From Thunnus maccoyii (taxonomy: Eukaryota; Chordata; Actinopteri; Scombriformes; Scombridae): a DNA stretch of 64,000 bases. The position numbers and the translations under genes were made by a program. Each line of letters begins with the position of its first letter. Within the stretch, counting starts at the first letter, position 1. Under the pieces are notes generated by a model. The model searched no databases. It saw only the letters and a list, made by a program, of their open reading frames with translations, and was not told the origin of the DNA. Below, in pieces: positions 15,136-62,030 of this stretch. The stretch lies in NCBI RefSeq assembly GCF_910596095.1, contig NC_056550.1, positions 20,704,001-20,768,000 of the forward strand, in the 5' to 3' direction.

Positions 15136-15429
15136 GGCTCAATGTAAACACGTTACAAGACAACATGTCAACATGTAAACATCACAGTGGTCAAAAAAGC
15201 TCTGTACTTTGAGTCACATGCATGTAAAAGACAAAAGGCTATATAGTCACTCAACACAAATACATTTAAAACTTAAGACAAGTATGTTAAAAAGGCAGTT
15301 CTGGTAAATTTTTAACATCTTGATGAAAGCATGGCTCTTATGCAAAAAGACAAATGAAAGAGTTTCAAAGACTTCAACAGTAGTACAACAGTTGAAGTGA
15401 CACTACAGCTGATGGATGTGTTTGGGGCT

Positions 15430-21735
<6,306 letters not shown>

Positions 21736-21749
21736 CTCATCTGCTGGAC

Positions 21750-23474
21750 CTTGAAAGACAGAACATCATATGAAGTCTATAAGTCTATAAGTGTTGTCTA
21801 TGCACTTGTACAGGCCAGGCATGCTGCCAGGTCAATGAAAATATTGGTCAAATAAGTAAGTAAATAAGTAAAAATTGCAAAAACTAATAATCATATATGC
21901 CTGGGGCTGCAAACTGGCTGGCTAGAACCAATTGTAAGTGTTTGTAGATTAGTGTAGTTGACTGACATATCGGCTGTGTTTCCCTGAGACTTTTCAAGTG
22001 TCTCAAATTTATATATTTAGCAAATTTATATATATTTTTTTATTTTTACTGTGGAACTGCAATGCCAATTTGTCTCCTTTACAATCTGCACTTTCAAGGG
22101 TATTACACGGAAGTGATTTAGTTGAAGAGGTTGCTTCTGTAATGCAACACAATGCCTCTATAATGCAACATAATGCCATGTCTATACAGTACATCACATG
22201 GTTGCTGCTTACCATCAATAGAGTGACCTTTAGGTTTGTGCTTGTGAGAACTGGTTCCCCATAATGTAACAAAGGACTTTACTATCAACTAACATGATAA
22301 AAAAAAAACTGGATTATGACAACCAAGTATGTATATCTCTTTTTTTCTTTAAGACAAGTCAAGTGTATCTATAATTTGTATTTGTTTATTTTTGTTCATT
22401 TGATTTTTAATGTAATTATTTATGTTCTGTTTGTATCACCAGGCCTGAATTTTTTTGTTTTGTCATTTCCACGACCTTCAGTAGTGATCAAGTAAGGTGG
22501 AGGAGTTCATCCACTTGACTCAAGTGAAGATGAGATACTTACCCTTCACCACAGAAATGTGCATCCACTTCAATGCAATACCATAGGCTTTTTACTGTAG
22601 TTAACTACATGACAATCAGCCTCTTAACAGCCTTTTATTTGCCGTGTAAGTTCAGTATCATACTGATCACTTGAGCATCGGAAATGTACTGAAACTTTGA
22701 AAGTTTGCGGTGGGCAGATGAGACAGGAAATTCAACCCTGGCCTTGTTTTGACAGTTGCAACTGTGTCGTTGAAAGCAAGTACTCTTTTTCAGTCAGAGG
22801 AAGTACACTACAGCACATTAGGCATGGCCAGGCTGAATTTCCAATAAAAGCTTGCATGACTGACCGCCAATGGCTCGGAGGTCACCGTCGTCGAAACACG
22901 TATGACTGTATAATCGGCACACTCATTTCATCTCAGCGTTGCTTATTATGTGCATTAAATGCAGTTTGAAAGCCACAAACTGAGAATTAGGACTACAGTT
23001 GCAGCTTGTTGCATCAGTGTATCCATTACACTTAACCACAGCTTCTCCCTGTCACTCAGCTTTGGACATTTTCTGCACATATAAACGTAGATATTCTTGA
23101 TAGAGGTCGTACCAGGGTTAATCCTGAGATCTCAAACAAGACGATACCATTACAAGTAATACTAAAGAAAAGCTGACATCAAAACATATGCTGGCAAATG
23201 TATTTAAATTTCAATCAAAGCTAATGCAAAAGTTTAGGCTTTAGCAATGTCATTACCTTGTGTGCCGACTTCACGCACTCCAAGACATATGTAGAACAAA
23301 GCAATTCAACTGTCACTTCCTTCTTAAGACTCTGCCGGTGCTCTGAAAGCACGGCGCAACACCACACCCCAAATGAATTTACGTGGAAAGGAAATAGAGA
23401 AAAACCCACTGCAATAAACACAACCACAAAAACAACTCGGTGTATGTGTGAGGCTGAGGGGCGTGTAGACGTAC
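21750..23474 (-). other. map3k14 intron 1 (inferred)
   Basis: AT-rich sequence between the first coding exon, whose acceptor is at 21750-21751, and the presumed untranslated exon. No named repeat or second gene was found. Confidence 0.4.
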
Positions 23475-23720
23475 CGACAGATGCCAATCTGAACTGCTAT
23501 CTCTCTCCCCTGTATCCACTCTGAACGGGCTGTCATCTACATTAGCAAAACTAGGCGCTCTGTTAGTCTGCCTCTTCCTTCGTGTTCTGATTCTCACTCT
23601 CTGCTCAGTCTCTGCCGCACTTCTTCTGCTCTGCTTGATGCTGGCTCTCCGCCAACCGGGGGGAGGAGCTGGCTGACAGTGACTTATGGGAAATGCATCT
23701 CCACTTCCCCATATTCCCCC
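23475..23720 (-). promoter_or_regulatory. Probable map3k14 first exon and promoter
   Basis: The coding exon begins 14 bases after an acceptor, so an upstream untranslated exon must exist. The best donor on the minus strand is GTACGT at 23469-23474, following a GC-richer stretch with several CpG pairs near 23560-23660. Position and composition are the only evidence. Confidence 0.3.
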
Positions 23721-24256
23721 CTCCCTCTGCTCTCTCCAACAGGGCTGGCTTGCTTGCTCTTCCCTCTAACTTGTATAAAAAGGATAACATGTTTGGTTAT
23801 GCTTTTGATGACCTACTGGACTTTGAACAGTGATATAAGCAGAAAATAAGCAGGCCTGCACCTATCAAGATAACGTCAACTTTTATTCCATGATGAAATG
23901 ATGGATTTGATCACTGCAGCATAAAGTCAAAGACAAATTGAAAGCAGACCAGTTAAATAAACACTGCAGAATCGTCATGTTGATCTCATGTCCCTAAAAC
24001 GGTTACTCTGTGCATTTTTTAAGTGATTTGTACTAATGTGTACTCATCTGCTGTGAACCACAATATGAAGTGAAATGTGAGGAGTTTTGTAACCTTTTAT
24101 GTGCTCTGATATCCTAATGATCATGTGGCCCGTAGCTAGCTAATATACTGTATATGAGCTTGTCAAAGTCATGTCACAACCCACACACTTCCCACTCGCT
24201 TGTCATGTCATAAAAACTAACAGCAGCAAGAGACAGAAGACTACTCACTCTCCTCT

Positions 24257-24293
<37 letters not shown>

Positions 24294-24895
24294 CAATCTG
24301 TTATCTGATATTATGAGGATTTTCTTCTGGAAACTATTCGCCACTAAGAGAGTTTGGAGCAAGCGTATGAGCTGTCACTTAAATGGTGAGGTGTCAGAGT
24401 GGGAAAAGGTTGGTCTTCTATTTCTATCTGAAATAACTAATCTCACTTGCTTTTCTATGCAGCAGCAAAACAACTTACTCATATAAAAACTGGTACAGAA
24501 CACAGGAAATTCAGAATACCACTTGAGAGGCTCCGCCAAAAACCAAGTAAGCAGTTGCTTTCTGCCTCCTTGGTGACAAAGACACTGTTTAAATGTCATG
24601 ACAACAATATCTTAGAAAAATGGTTAGAATTAGGACTGTGGACATTGTCATGAGTTGAGTTTTTTGTGACTTTATTAGCTGCCAACTATTTTTAAACTTT
24701 TGAATTTTACAGGGGAAAAAGTCATGTTTTATATTTCCAGCAGTAGTGATTCATTTTCAATCAACAGAACGAGACCTGGATTATGAGTATTAGCAGCGAT
24801 AGTCGACATGGCTGAACGTAGACAGCTCTTAAATCTCAAACTTCATTAAAAGATATAGGCCTATAAAGCATATGAAAATGATGTAATGCACTTAT

Positions 24896-25250
24896 GGTTG
24901 CAACTAAGGATTATTTTATCATCGTTTAATCTGCCAATTTCTCTCTCAATTAATGGTTTGGTCTATGAAATGTCAGAAAATGGCAAAAAAAAAAAAAAAA
25001 AAAAAATGCTTGTCACTAAAACCTAAGTCGACAACCTCAAATATTTGTTTTGTCTGACCAACAGTCTGTTTAATTTACAGTGATAGAAACAGAAAGAAGT
25101 AGCAAATCCTCCCAACTGAGAAACTGGTACCAATGAATGCTTGGCATTTTTGCAAGAAAAACTGACTTATAAATTGAATCAGATTATGAAAACAGTTGAT
25201 TACTTTTCTTTTGATTGACGTCAATTAATGGATTAATTGTTTCAACTCTA
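24896..25250 (+). repeat. Teleost interspersed repeat, near full length
   Basis: It begins GGTTGCAACTAAGGATTATT and contains the family's phrases for 'gaccaacagtc', 'agcaaatcctc' and 'tggcatttttgc', ending in ATTAATTGTTTCAACTC. A run of 22 A has grown inside it. It resembles the one-ended copy in bax intron 4. The autonomous parent is not identifiable here. Confidence 0.7.
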
Positions 25251-25758
25251 AATGCAATCCAATGCAAAACAACCACTGACTACTGCCTCCAAATTTACAA
25301 TCAAGCCGAACCAACATTTTTCTGACAGTGTCAAAAAATAACACTATAAGCTTCACAAAGACAGACGTTATTGCAGGGCTGCTGCATTGTAATTTGAAAT
25401 TTTGCAGAGAGCTGAACTCCGCATACAGACGGTGGCTATATTGAGCTGACTCGCTGCTGTACACCCACACAGATTAATGAAATTCCAAAGCCTTTAGTAA
25501 GGACAGTGAAAAGGGACTCAACCTGAATACACACAGCCAAGCATTCCTTAAGGGAAACGCAGGCCGCTTCTCATGAAAACGTCCCGAGTCCTGAACTACA
25601 CACAGCATCAGAGAAAACCGCCTGCATGCTACAACTGCAGACAACGCCTGCAGGCAACAGTTTATGTGCGACTCACACTGTTCAGTCACACCTCCTGCGT
25701 CTCTTCTATCAGCTTCCATTTTTCCTTTCACTTCATCACTACACACAACAGTGTGTGC

Positions 25759-26120
25759 TGCAACTATTTTTTTATTCAACGGATAATCTGTAAATTAATT
25801 GTGGATATGTGAAAATAAAATGAATTAAAAAACGATGAGCAATTCTGCATTAGGTCAGAAAATATAGGAGACGATATCACAGTTTGTTCATGTTGGTGTT
25901 TTTCTCTGTTTTATATAATTGTTAAGTGAATATCTTTGGGTTTTGAATTGTTGGTGAGACAAACGAGACATTTTAAGATGTCAGCTTAAATTTGAAATTA
26001 TAATGAGCATTTTCATTTTACTTTTTTTCTGCCAGTCTACAGAAAAAAAGAATATTCAATTCATTGAGAAAATAATCTCCAGATGAATTGATGATGAAAA
26101 TACTCATTGGTTGTAGCCGT
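25759..26120 (-). repeat. Teleost interspersed repeat, inverted copy
   Basis: Reading the minus strand recovers the same family: it starts GGCTACAACCAATGAGTATT and ends AAAATAGTTGCAG. It contains the inverse of the 'tgaatatctttgggttt' phrase typical of the family. It lies 0.5 kb from the plus-strand copy. Confidence 0.65.
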
Positions 26121-28559
26121 ACAGTCAACGTACCAATTTGAAAATTCATCAAAAGTATGCATCCCCTCTAATATCACTATTGTGAATTTCAGGATATTAT
26201 GTCATATGCTTTCTTAAACACAGAGAACAGATCAAAAACTAAATAAAAACTGAACATAAGTGGGCTGAAAATTCACTTTACATTAAGTTACATAAGTGAT
26301 ATTTCAATCCAAGGCAACTGCAAGTACTACTTTTTATTAGGATTATGTATATTGTGAACAGATTTCTAGAAAGTCTTTTCTGCACTTTCTTTCTATTTTG
26401 TACAGGAAAAGAGAAAAGACATTCAGACTGACAGGACACCATTGGTTTCTCATTCAAAGATGGATCCAGGCCAGTGCTGCCTAGCAGTAAATGCAGGCCA
26501 GGAGTTTGACTCAAGGCCAACAAAGGTCCGGTGTGTTGTTGTGCAGTGTGGAGAAGCATCAGAACTGGGGCCCATCAAACAGTACCTGTCAGTGTGACTA
26601 ATGTAAAGCATCCAGTCTGGTAAATATGAGATTGTAATGGCATAATGTTTAATATTTCAATACAGATGAGATAAGAGGTAATGATGTCATAACATTCAAT
26701 ACAGAGGACAACCTGGAATGAACATAATGTCTCTTCTTATTAAGACTAAGATACTATTAATAAAGTTATAATGACAAATGCATATATCACACCTTTGTAT
26801 GTATTATATACACTGTGTATGGTTATGGCCCTAAAGATATGCTTCTTATTTTGAGATTGTAGGCCTATTTCTTTGTCTTAGAGGTAGCCTAATATAAGGA
26901 AGTCCTTTCATAGGGCTTCCATGATAGACAAAAGCATCCAACAAAAGTCAGCAGTGGCACTGAAAAAGTACAACTTGGAGTTCAGAAGTTGTTTTAATCA
27001 TAGACAGCTGTATTCAATAGGCGTATGTGCGGTTTTGAATAACTTTGATGACCTAACTGCCAAACTTCCAGTAACACCAGTTTAATACCTATATTTTAAA
27101 CTTCTAACTTTTGTTGTTTTCAGCTATTGTCACAATTTGACTATATATAGCCTATAAATATGTAATATATACCCGTTTGGTTGTTTGAGACTACATATAA
27201 GCGCTCTCAGTGTATTAAAATAATAACTTCCTTCTAGCCACGCCATTTCAACCTAGGGCCGAAGTGTAGTTACGTCTTGTAAAGTCTATAAGTAGTCATT
27301 AGAAATTTTTTTCTCGAAGACAGCAGAAGAGATTGGGCTCATAAAACCATTTACCCGGTTTAAAAAATTCATTTTATAGCTAATATACAGTAAATTATTA
27401 ACTTACAGGTCTTCCTATAGGCGTCGGCCGGTGGCGGCGGTTGGGCACTGTCAAGTTTGAATGAAATTATGGTTTTCCGGTTATGTATTTCAAAGTACTA
27501 CTATGTTCTTTTGATTTTTACAATAAAGACATATAAAGTGCCGTGATGCTGACTCGGGTTAGTGCTATTATTATCATTCATTGAATTTTTTGATACAATT
27601 GTATTGTTTCTTGCGCTCTAGTAGTATTTTTACATGCTATGTAAATTTGAATGATACTTTTAATCTGTAGAACACATATCGGTGCTTCCTGTTTTGTAAT
27701 GAGTCATAACGCGGCGGTGCAGCAGCTCCCTGGAGATGCTTAAGAGAAGGAAATGGTCGTGAGGTGTGAAAACAGAAATGACATTTCAAGCCACAGTGTT
27801 GTGAGAAAACGCACGAATGCATGTCACATCTGTACTGTCCTCATATTAAAGATGTCACATATTTAAAGGAAAACTAGGGTTAATGAGATGTTTCTCATTA
27901 CGTTTCATTGGTGTTGCATTTCCCCTTTTAATCCCATGTTAAATTTTAAAGTTGCGATATTCTAGTCTTTCTTCTTGCTGTTTTACTTTTTTATTGATAT
28001 AATCTTTCTTTGTTTGTTATTTATTTGTTTTCTATCCAATCCCAATCTCTTATTTATGTTCAATTTCCTATGTGTTGCTTGACTTTCCTATAATGATAAA
28101 GATTCCTTACCATAGATAAAGCCAAAGATTTACCAAGGTGAGTAGGCCACATAGGCTAATACTACATTATATTCATGTGCACAAATACCTATTTTCAAAA
28201 GGGGTAGCTGTATTGACACATATATACCACAAGATGGCGTTATGAACTTCTTACTTGAAGGCGATTCTGCTTCATTAATATAGCCTATATTTAGGCTGAC
28301 TGATGTGCCATCTAAGGTAATTTACAGTAATGAAATGTAATTAATGAGGATATTGAGATGTGTCTTTCATATGCAACAATTTTCATTTCAATTAATTGTT
28401 GAGTCTAGCAGTGGTGTTGATCATGATATTGTGATTTTTTTGAGTAAGATATGACCAAAATGTTCAGGTGTAGGACAATGACACATTGTCAATGGCATTC
28501 CCATTCACATCAATATAACTTTTAATAAAGGCATAGTGTGGTCTGATTTAGGGGTAAAA

Positions 28560-28885
28560 CCAGCGAACAGATCATGTATACATGTATAATGTACATAATC
28601 ACCTACTATATAAACTTAGCACTCCTTGCACTTTTACACAGTCTTATACCATTTGTGTACTTGTCTACAACTTACAGACCTGCATATAGTAGGTACATAA
28701 AGCTATTATGTTTGCTTATTTTGTTAAGCTTTGTTCTCCTTATACTGGCTGTATGACTATGTGTTTCCCTGAGCATCGCTCTTGGAACTGGGTTAGTACA
28801 TTGAGAGAAACCAGAAGTCGGAGTCAAATTCCCTCTATATGTAAACATACTTGGCCTATAAAGCTGATTCTGATCCTGATTGTTT
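28560..28885 (+). mobile_element. LINE-like 3' tail
   Basis: The end reads AATTCCCTCTATATGTAAAC, then CTTGGCCTATAAAGCTGATTCTGATCCTGATT. This matches the 3' tail of abundant teleost non-LTR elements that end in repeated TTCTGA units. The upstream part is hydrophobic-looking AT-rich sequence with no intact frame. Family not assigned. Confidence 0.6.
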
Positions 28886-29439
28886 AACAGGATGTTCAAT
28901 GTAGGTTTCAAAAACATGTGAAAATCTTCACAAATCTCTCACTACTAACTACCAGGGTTTTATTTTAACAACCATTGCCATGTTAGTCCTCCAGTACCCT
29001 AACTGGTATGACAGTTTGACTAAAAGCAGATTTTAAATAGTAATACTGAGCCCCTTAATCAGCTTCATCCAGAAATGTTCTGTGTCCGTTTCATGTGTGA
29101 GTGGATGCCAAAGAGGATATTGATGATCTGGTAATTTCCCCTTTTCAAGACCAGGAAAATCCCAGGATATCTTCCTATTGTGACACTCATGTAAACAAAA
29201 GCCAAATGATTCTCAAATTAAAGCAAACCATGGAAGTATTTTGTTTGAAAAAAGGCAAGCAGAAGAGAAGATTTCACTCAGCCATTTGGTCCTAAGCACT
29301 TGTTTGGAGCAGAAAATATGAAAACAAGAAATGCAAGCATTTTTTCATGTCTGCAGATTGTACGGATTCTGACACAAAGCAGCTGCCATGTGAGCAGATG
29401 GAAGAAATTACTGAAATGTTAAAACGATTTGGTGTCTTC

Positions 29440-30870
29440 ATAACCTTTTCCAATCAAACTACTCCCCATTAATACAAAAAATCAGAGAGGATTTGTCAAC
29501 ATGGTCACCTTTACCAACTTCATTTCTAGGGAGAATCAATGCAATTAAGAAACTACTTATTCCAGAACCTCCCATGCGATCTCATACTTGCCTTTTTCAA
29601 ATCCATAAATGCCCATATTTGTATATACATATGGAGTAACAAACATTAAAGAGTGAAATTCTCTATGTTCACTAAACCAAAAAAGTTAGAGGGAGCCTCC
29701 CTGCCAGACCTACAAATTTATTATTTGTCAGCCAAAATTAAAAATATTATTAGCTGGTTCCAGGACGAGAATCCTTGTGGATCGATTTGGAATCATTTGC
29801 TTGTGACCCAAGATCACTCAAATCGCTTTGATTTATCTATAACCTTGAAAATCTTTAACTAAAAATCAAATCATCTATAGCACACTTTTGGTATGGAAAG
29901 ATGTAAAAAAAATAAATAAATAAATAAATTAAATCAAATATTCCTAATTTTATTTCTTTGCGATCACCAATTTTAAACAATCCTAACTTCCTTCTCCAGA
30001 TCAGGAACATTCTGGACTATCAGACTGGACATCAAAAGGTATGTCAGACCTTTCTGATTTATTTAATCAAGACTCTCTGATGTCTTTTGAAAAAATAAGC
30101 TTTTTATTCTATTTTTTTCATTTTATTGATTCTCTTTTGAAAGAAAATAAAGTCCACTTATCAGAGTTTGAAAATTTTCTCCTTTCAGCTTGAAGGTAAA
30201 ATGTCAAAAACACCTTATTGTTCCATGTGTTTTCTTCATCAAATGACTCATTGAAACCAGTGTGGGAGCATGATCTGGAGGTGAGGTTTAACCCACAAGA
30301 CTGGGACAATATTTGCAATAAGATTACTCCCAAATGTACATCTATCGCTGTGCACAAGCAAAATTTTTAGTTTTTCCACAGATTTATTTTACTCTGGTTC
30401 GTCTTCAGAGGATGTTCCTGAACACTTCAAATTTGTGTTACAAGTGTAAATTACATAAAAAAAACATTCACTCTGTAATCCAGTACATCATTGGGAAGCA
30501 ATTTGTAATGTCTTCTGTTAAATTATATTACTGATAAGGGCTTTGATGCAAAAACCATCCTTTTTTTCTTGGCCAAGAAATATATCTTGTAGTTGTGGTC
30601 CAGCTCTCATGCTGCTTCAGTGGAAATGTGGCTATCCCAGATTTCCTCTCTACTTCCTTTGGAGACTGACATATGACCTTAAACGTCATACAAATTCTGG
30701 GAAATCTGGGAACCTTTCTATTGATTTTTTCTTTAGGGGGTTTTCTGTTTTATTTGCTTTTTTTGCAGCATCATGTTATTTGGGTTGAGGACATTATTGG
30801 GTTTTAAGTACTGTGTGAATTGTGTCATTGTTTTGTGTTTGTAAAGTATAAAAAGCATTAAAATAAACTG
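29440..30870 (+). mobile_element. L1-like LINE fragment (ORF2 3' part), copy 1
   Basis: Broken frames on the plus strand give LSTWSPLPTSFLGRINAIK and KPKKLEGASLPDLQIYYLSA, the region just after the reverse transcriptase catalytic core of L1/Tx1 ORF2. A Cys-poor C-terminal part follows. Many stops and shifts show an old dead copy. It ends near an AAAATAAA stretch at about 30860. Confidence 0.8.
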
Positions 30871-31679
30871 ATCTGGGCCTATATCTTAGATGTGGTATAT
30901 TGGTTCTGAGGAGATTCATTCTCTTATAGTGATACCATTACAGCTGATCTGATCCCCCAGGTCAACCAGAAAGTAAAATTTAACTCATGTTTGATTAGGC
31001 AAATTTGAACTCATTTAGCATAGAGAAATGTTAGGGGAAGATCAACGGATGAACAAACTCACTCACTGAACCACTGCCCAATCTCTCAAGAAAGAGCACC
31101 CAACAAGTAAACAATGTCCTCACTTATGTCATGTACACTAGAAATGTATAGGCTACTTGTAAATTGCAAAACTGTCAAACACTCCATCATCCAGAAATTG
31201 TTAGCATACATTTTTGTTGACATATGTTGATAGTTTTATCTCTGGATTAACTTGTTTGGAGGCATTGGGACAAAAATCTACAGTTGGGCCCCTATACTGT
31301 CCCCACCTGCCAACATCTGTCCACTGTTCAATGCTTATGTACTCTATCAAGTACTGATCAAGTATGACTTCCCTGTTCCTGTACAATATAAACTGAATTG
31401 TCTGAACTATAATGTTTACTATATTGTACAGGCCCCTATAACAAATACTGTAGAATAAATAAATGCCAGAAAACACAACACAACTTAACACAACCTGTTT
31501 TTTTTGGTTTGATTTAACACAAGTTTATTTAGAAATGTACAACATGAGCACAATATATAAAAAAATAAAAATTGTTTTTTTGAAACATGGGCCCTCTACA
31601 ACATAGGGCAACAAAATTGATTTACTGTTTATTTGTGTAGGGACAAGTATATAGCATGAACTTATGCACATACCAAAGC

Positions 31680-32850
31680 ATTTATAGCCTACTTTGAAAT
31701 GCCCATCCCTAGACGGGCTTTTAAGATACATAAAACTCTCACGCGATGTGTTTATGACTGGGTCATAAACGTTGAAGATTCCCTTTCAAAATATCCACTC
31801 AGGGACTTATTGCTTTTTAAGAAATTAAACACTATCCAATACTGGTTTTAGCCGGTGGGGTAATAGAGGCATTAGTAGGCCGAAGGACTTATTTTCTGGT
31901 AATACAGTAATGACATTTGAACAAATGATTGAGAAATATGGTGTCCCCAGACAGTACTTCTTTCATTACCTGTAGATAAGGAACTATATAATGCACAGCA
32001 CTACATTTATGGACAATGCTGAAAGATCTCCTGTTGAGAAACTGTTGTTTCTAACAGCTGAAGCTATGAGTTTTGCACCCCCTGTCACTTTATGGGGGCT
32101 TGAGGGCACATGGGAGAAAGAGCTGTCTGTCACAATTGATGACGAAGAGTGGAAAGATATTTGGAGACATGCTAAATCAATTTCAGTTTTCAATCGTGTC
32201 AAAGCAATACAGTTTAAGATTATACACAGAATACATATATCCTCCAATCGTTGACATCATTTTGACCCTATTCTCTCACCCATGTGCCTTAAATACAGAC
32301 AGAACAGAAATCTGTGCTCTGACTCACTGTCTTTGGTCATGCTGTGAACTGCAAAGGTCGAATGTCTTATCTGAAATAGAAAAAATATTATGTTTGGAAC
32401 TAGAGATGGAGCCAGTGTCCGTCATCCTGGGCCTCCCAAGCAGATACATAACCTCAAAAAACAATGAGAGACTGTATTGTATTCTTACCTACGCTGTGAG
32501 GAAAAACATTTTATTGCAGTGGATTAATGGGAAAGCACCAACTGTAAAGGAATACTGTTTGATTGAGTGCCACTAGAGCACCTCACATGTATACTGCATT
32601 AGAAAACAGGCCAATTCTATAAAATTTGGGAACTATGTCGAGCCTGATGCTTTTCTTGATTGCCCTTATTGCACATTAGCACTGTAACCTATGATGTTAT
32701 GTATATGAAACTGAGCTGATGTTTTGTGTTTTTGGTTTGTTTGTTCTTATTATTTATTTTTTGTGTTTTTTTCTCATTTTCCTGTGGATTTCATAATGTA
32801 TACGTCTTTTACTTGTTGTAAAAGTGAAAGTCAATAAATATATTGTTAAA
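31680..32850 (+). mobile_element. L1-like LINE fragment (ORF2 C-terminus), copy 2
   Basis: The plus strand encodes FEQMIEKYGVPRQYFFHYL, then DDEEWKDIWRHAKSIS, then THCLWSCCELQRSNVLSEIE and ILGLPSRYITSKNNERLY, in two or more frames. This is the C-terminal domain of a teleost L1-type ORF2. A 3' UTR and AATAAA at about 32834 follow. It overlaps copy 1 in the protein, so the two are separate insertions in the same orientation. Confidence 0.85.
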
Positions 32851-32924
32851 ACATACATAAAACTCAGCAGTAAGATACATATGAAACTGCACAAAACATA
32901 CGTTTAAGCACAAACACACAAAGC

Positions 32925-33045
32925 TCAACAATACATGTACACACATTTTTAGCACAAAATACAAAAGTCAACAATACATGTACACACATTTTTAGCACAA
33001 AACACAAAAGTCAACAATACATATGCACACATTACAACATGAAAC
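32925..33045 (+). repeat. 43-bp minisatellite next to the LINE 3' end
   Basis: Two nearly identical 43-base units (32925-32967 and 32968-33010) and a diverged partial third unit. Each unit carries ACATGTACACACATTTTTAG. The array begins about 75 bases beyond the LINE poly(A) signal. Confidence 0.85.
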
Positions 33046-33600
33046 TCAACAACACGGCACATGCAAAGCAGCACAGAACACAACCAACTCACAAACATAC
33101 CATATAAGTTACATAAAACAACAAGCAACCAGTTCACTGATGACTACATGACTGATCCCTCTTTAAAAACTGTTTCAGTTTGAGTTTGAAATGTTCCCAG
33201 TCATGACCCATTTTGAGTTATGTGGGTAAAATTTCACATGACCTAATATGCAGGGCTTAAATTAATGATACTGTAGATCACTTAATTGGTGCAAATTCCA
33301 AACAAATGTGCAATTAATTAAATTAAATAACTATCAAACACAGTGAAATATGTACTTTTAGGGCGCCCCTGAAATCCCCTCATCCATTACTATTATTACT
33401 ATAAAATTTTCCGCTCTGTCAGCAGATTAAGATTGAATACAAACCTTTGTGTAAAGTCAAATATGCTTAAATGCAAATTATCTCTGGATACGGATTAACT
33501 ACAGGCATTAGTTTTTTAATATGGCCTCACTACATTGCCTGGGTAACAGTGTAACAACTGAAAGGTCAATTCACAGAGAGTGAATCGTTTGTGAAGTGCA

Positions 33601-33671
33601 CATCCTCCGCACAGCGCGCTTCTGTCGGACACAGACGGAGCGAGCAGAGAAACTGCTGCTGTGTTCAGAAA
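33601..33671 (+). promoter_or_regulatory. gpatch8 5' leader and promoter
   Basis: GC- and CpG-rich compared with its surroundings (GCACAGCGCGCTTCTG and on to GACGGAGCGAGC). It directly precedes the start codon. No TATA box was seen. Confidence 0.5.
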
Positions 33672-60977
<27,306 letters not shown>

Positions 60978-62030
60978 GTAATGATGCAAGTGAAGGATTA
61001 AATTCACAGCACCAAACCACTGGAGGAAAGACTTAACCTGAACCGGCTTGGTTTAGGATTTTAGATGAAGTCTTTGCAACAACACGCAGGCAGTGTGACA
61101 GGAAGCTAGTCAACACACGGCCATTTTACTGGCCTACACAGCGCAGCAAGTTGTAACCACAAAGTGGTGCTGCCTGTGTTGGGCTCAAAATTGACACTAG
61201 CATTTTCTTCTGGCTCATGTGAGGGTTTTTCTTTCATGTTTTGCCCTGGTTTTTTTTTTAAGACAGGGTGTAGATTTAAAGACACTGGGTTATGGTCTAC
61301 CGTGGTGTATATTAACAACATCCATTTGTTTCTGAATGACAAGTCAGAGAAACCACTGGAGTTTTTTTTGTTTTCCATATAAAAATATTATTCTCAGTTT
61401 CTGCTCATTTTGGCAGCCAAAGAGAGACGTAATGGCTGAAGCTATACGCAGAATCATATAAGGAGGAGAGGAAGATGAGTAGGAGGAAGGTGTTGTTCTA
61501 GAGACAAACATTCTGCGCTTCTGTAATGTAACCTTCAGAGACAAACTGTTTCATAATTACTGATACTCTGTTTATATTCTCATATGACTACTTGCTCTCT
61601 ATTGGATCCTTGGTCTCAAAAATAATTTGTAATGCAGTAACTTGTACATATATCAGTGTGTAATGTGAAGAATCCCACCAATGATGACCATATGAAATTA
61701 CAGCTATGGTGTCCAAATCGGTATGACATTGTCACATAAGGACCCCCCCCTTTCTAAAGGAGGGGGAAATGTGATGTAGGGGTTTTAACATCCCTGATGC
61801 TCTGAGGCAAAGCTCATGTTCCCTGTGCTGAGGGTACACCTGAATGAATTGCACTGAAATCTGTACATCGAGATGGTGCTTTTTGCATCATGTAACAATA
61901 AGATTGTAGTATACTCCAATAATTGTATTTTTATGTTTTTAAATTATTTTCCAAAATGCTCTTCAGAAGAAGGGCTGTGTTTTGCTTTTGTGTAATTTTG
62001 TAAATAAAACTGCTGTAGATCAACCAATTA
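60978..62030 (+). other. gpatch8 3' untranslated region
   Basis: About 1 kb after the stop codon with no further coding potential. It ends at AATAAA at 62003-62008. Confidence 0.75.
62003..62008 (+). terminator. gpatch8 polyadenylation signal
   Basis: Canonical AATAAA in TGTAAATAAAACTGC, about 1.03 kb after the gpatch8 stop codon. It is the first canonical hexamer on this strand after the coding region that I found. Confidence 0.7.

Larger units (their letters stand above)
23721..33600. other. Repeat-rich spacer between map3k14 and gpatch8
   Basis: About 10 kb of AT-rich DNA with no intact gene. It holds a 32-A tract (24258-24289), two copies of a dispersed repeat, a LINE-like 3' tail, two L1-like 3' fragments, a 43-bp minisatellite and a small CpG-rich patch near 27410-27450. 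The remaining stretches show nothing I can name. Confidence 0.6.

Noticed and set aside
24258-24289. 32-A tract as a SINE tail
   Set aside because: No upstream RNA polymerase III boxes or repeat body could be recognised.
32073-32576. 167-residue plus-strand frame as a host gene
   Set aside because: Its THCLWSCC and LGLPSRYITSKN segments are the C-terminus of a LINE ORF2, and the frame is broken by shifts on both sides.
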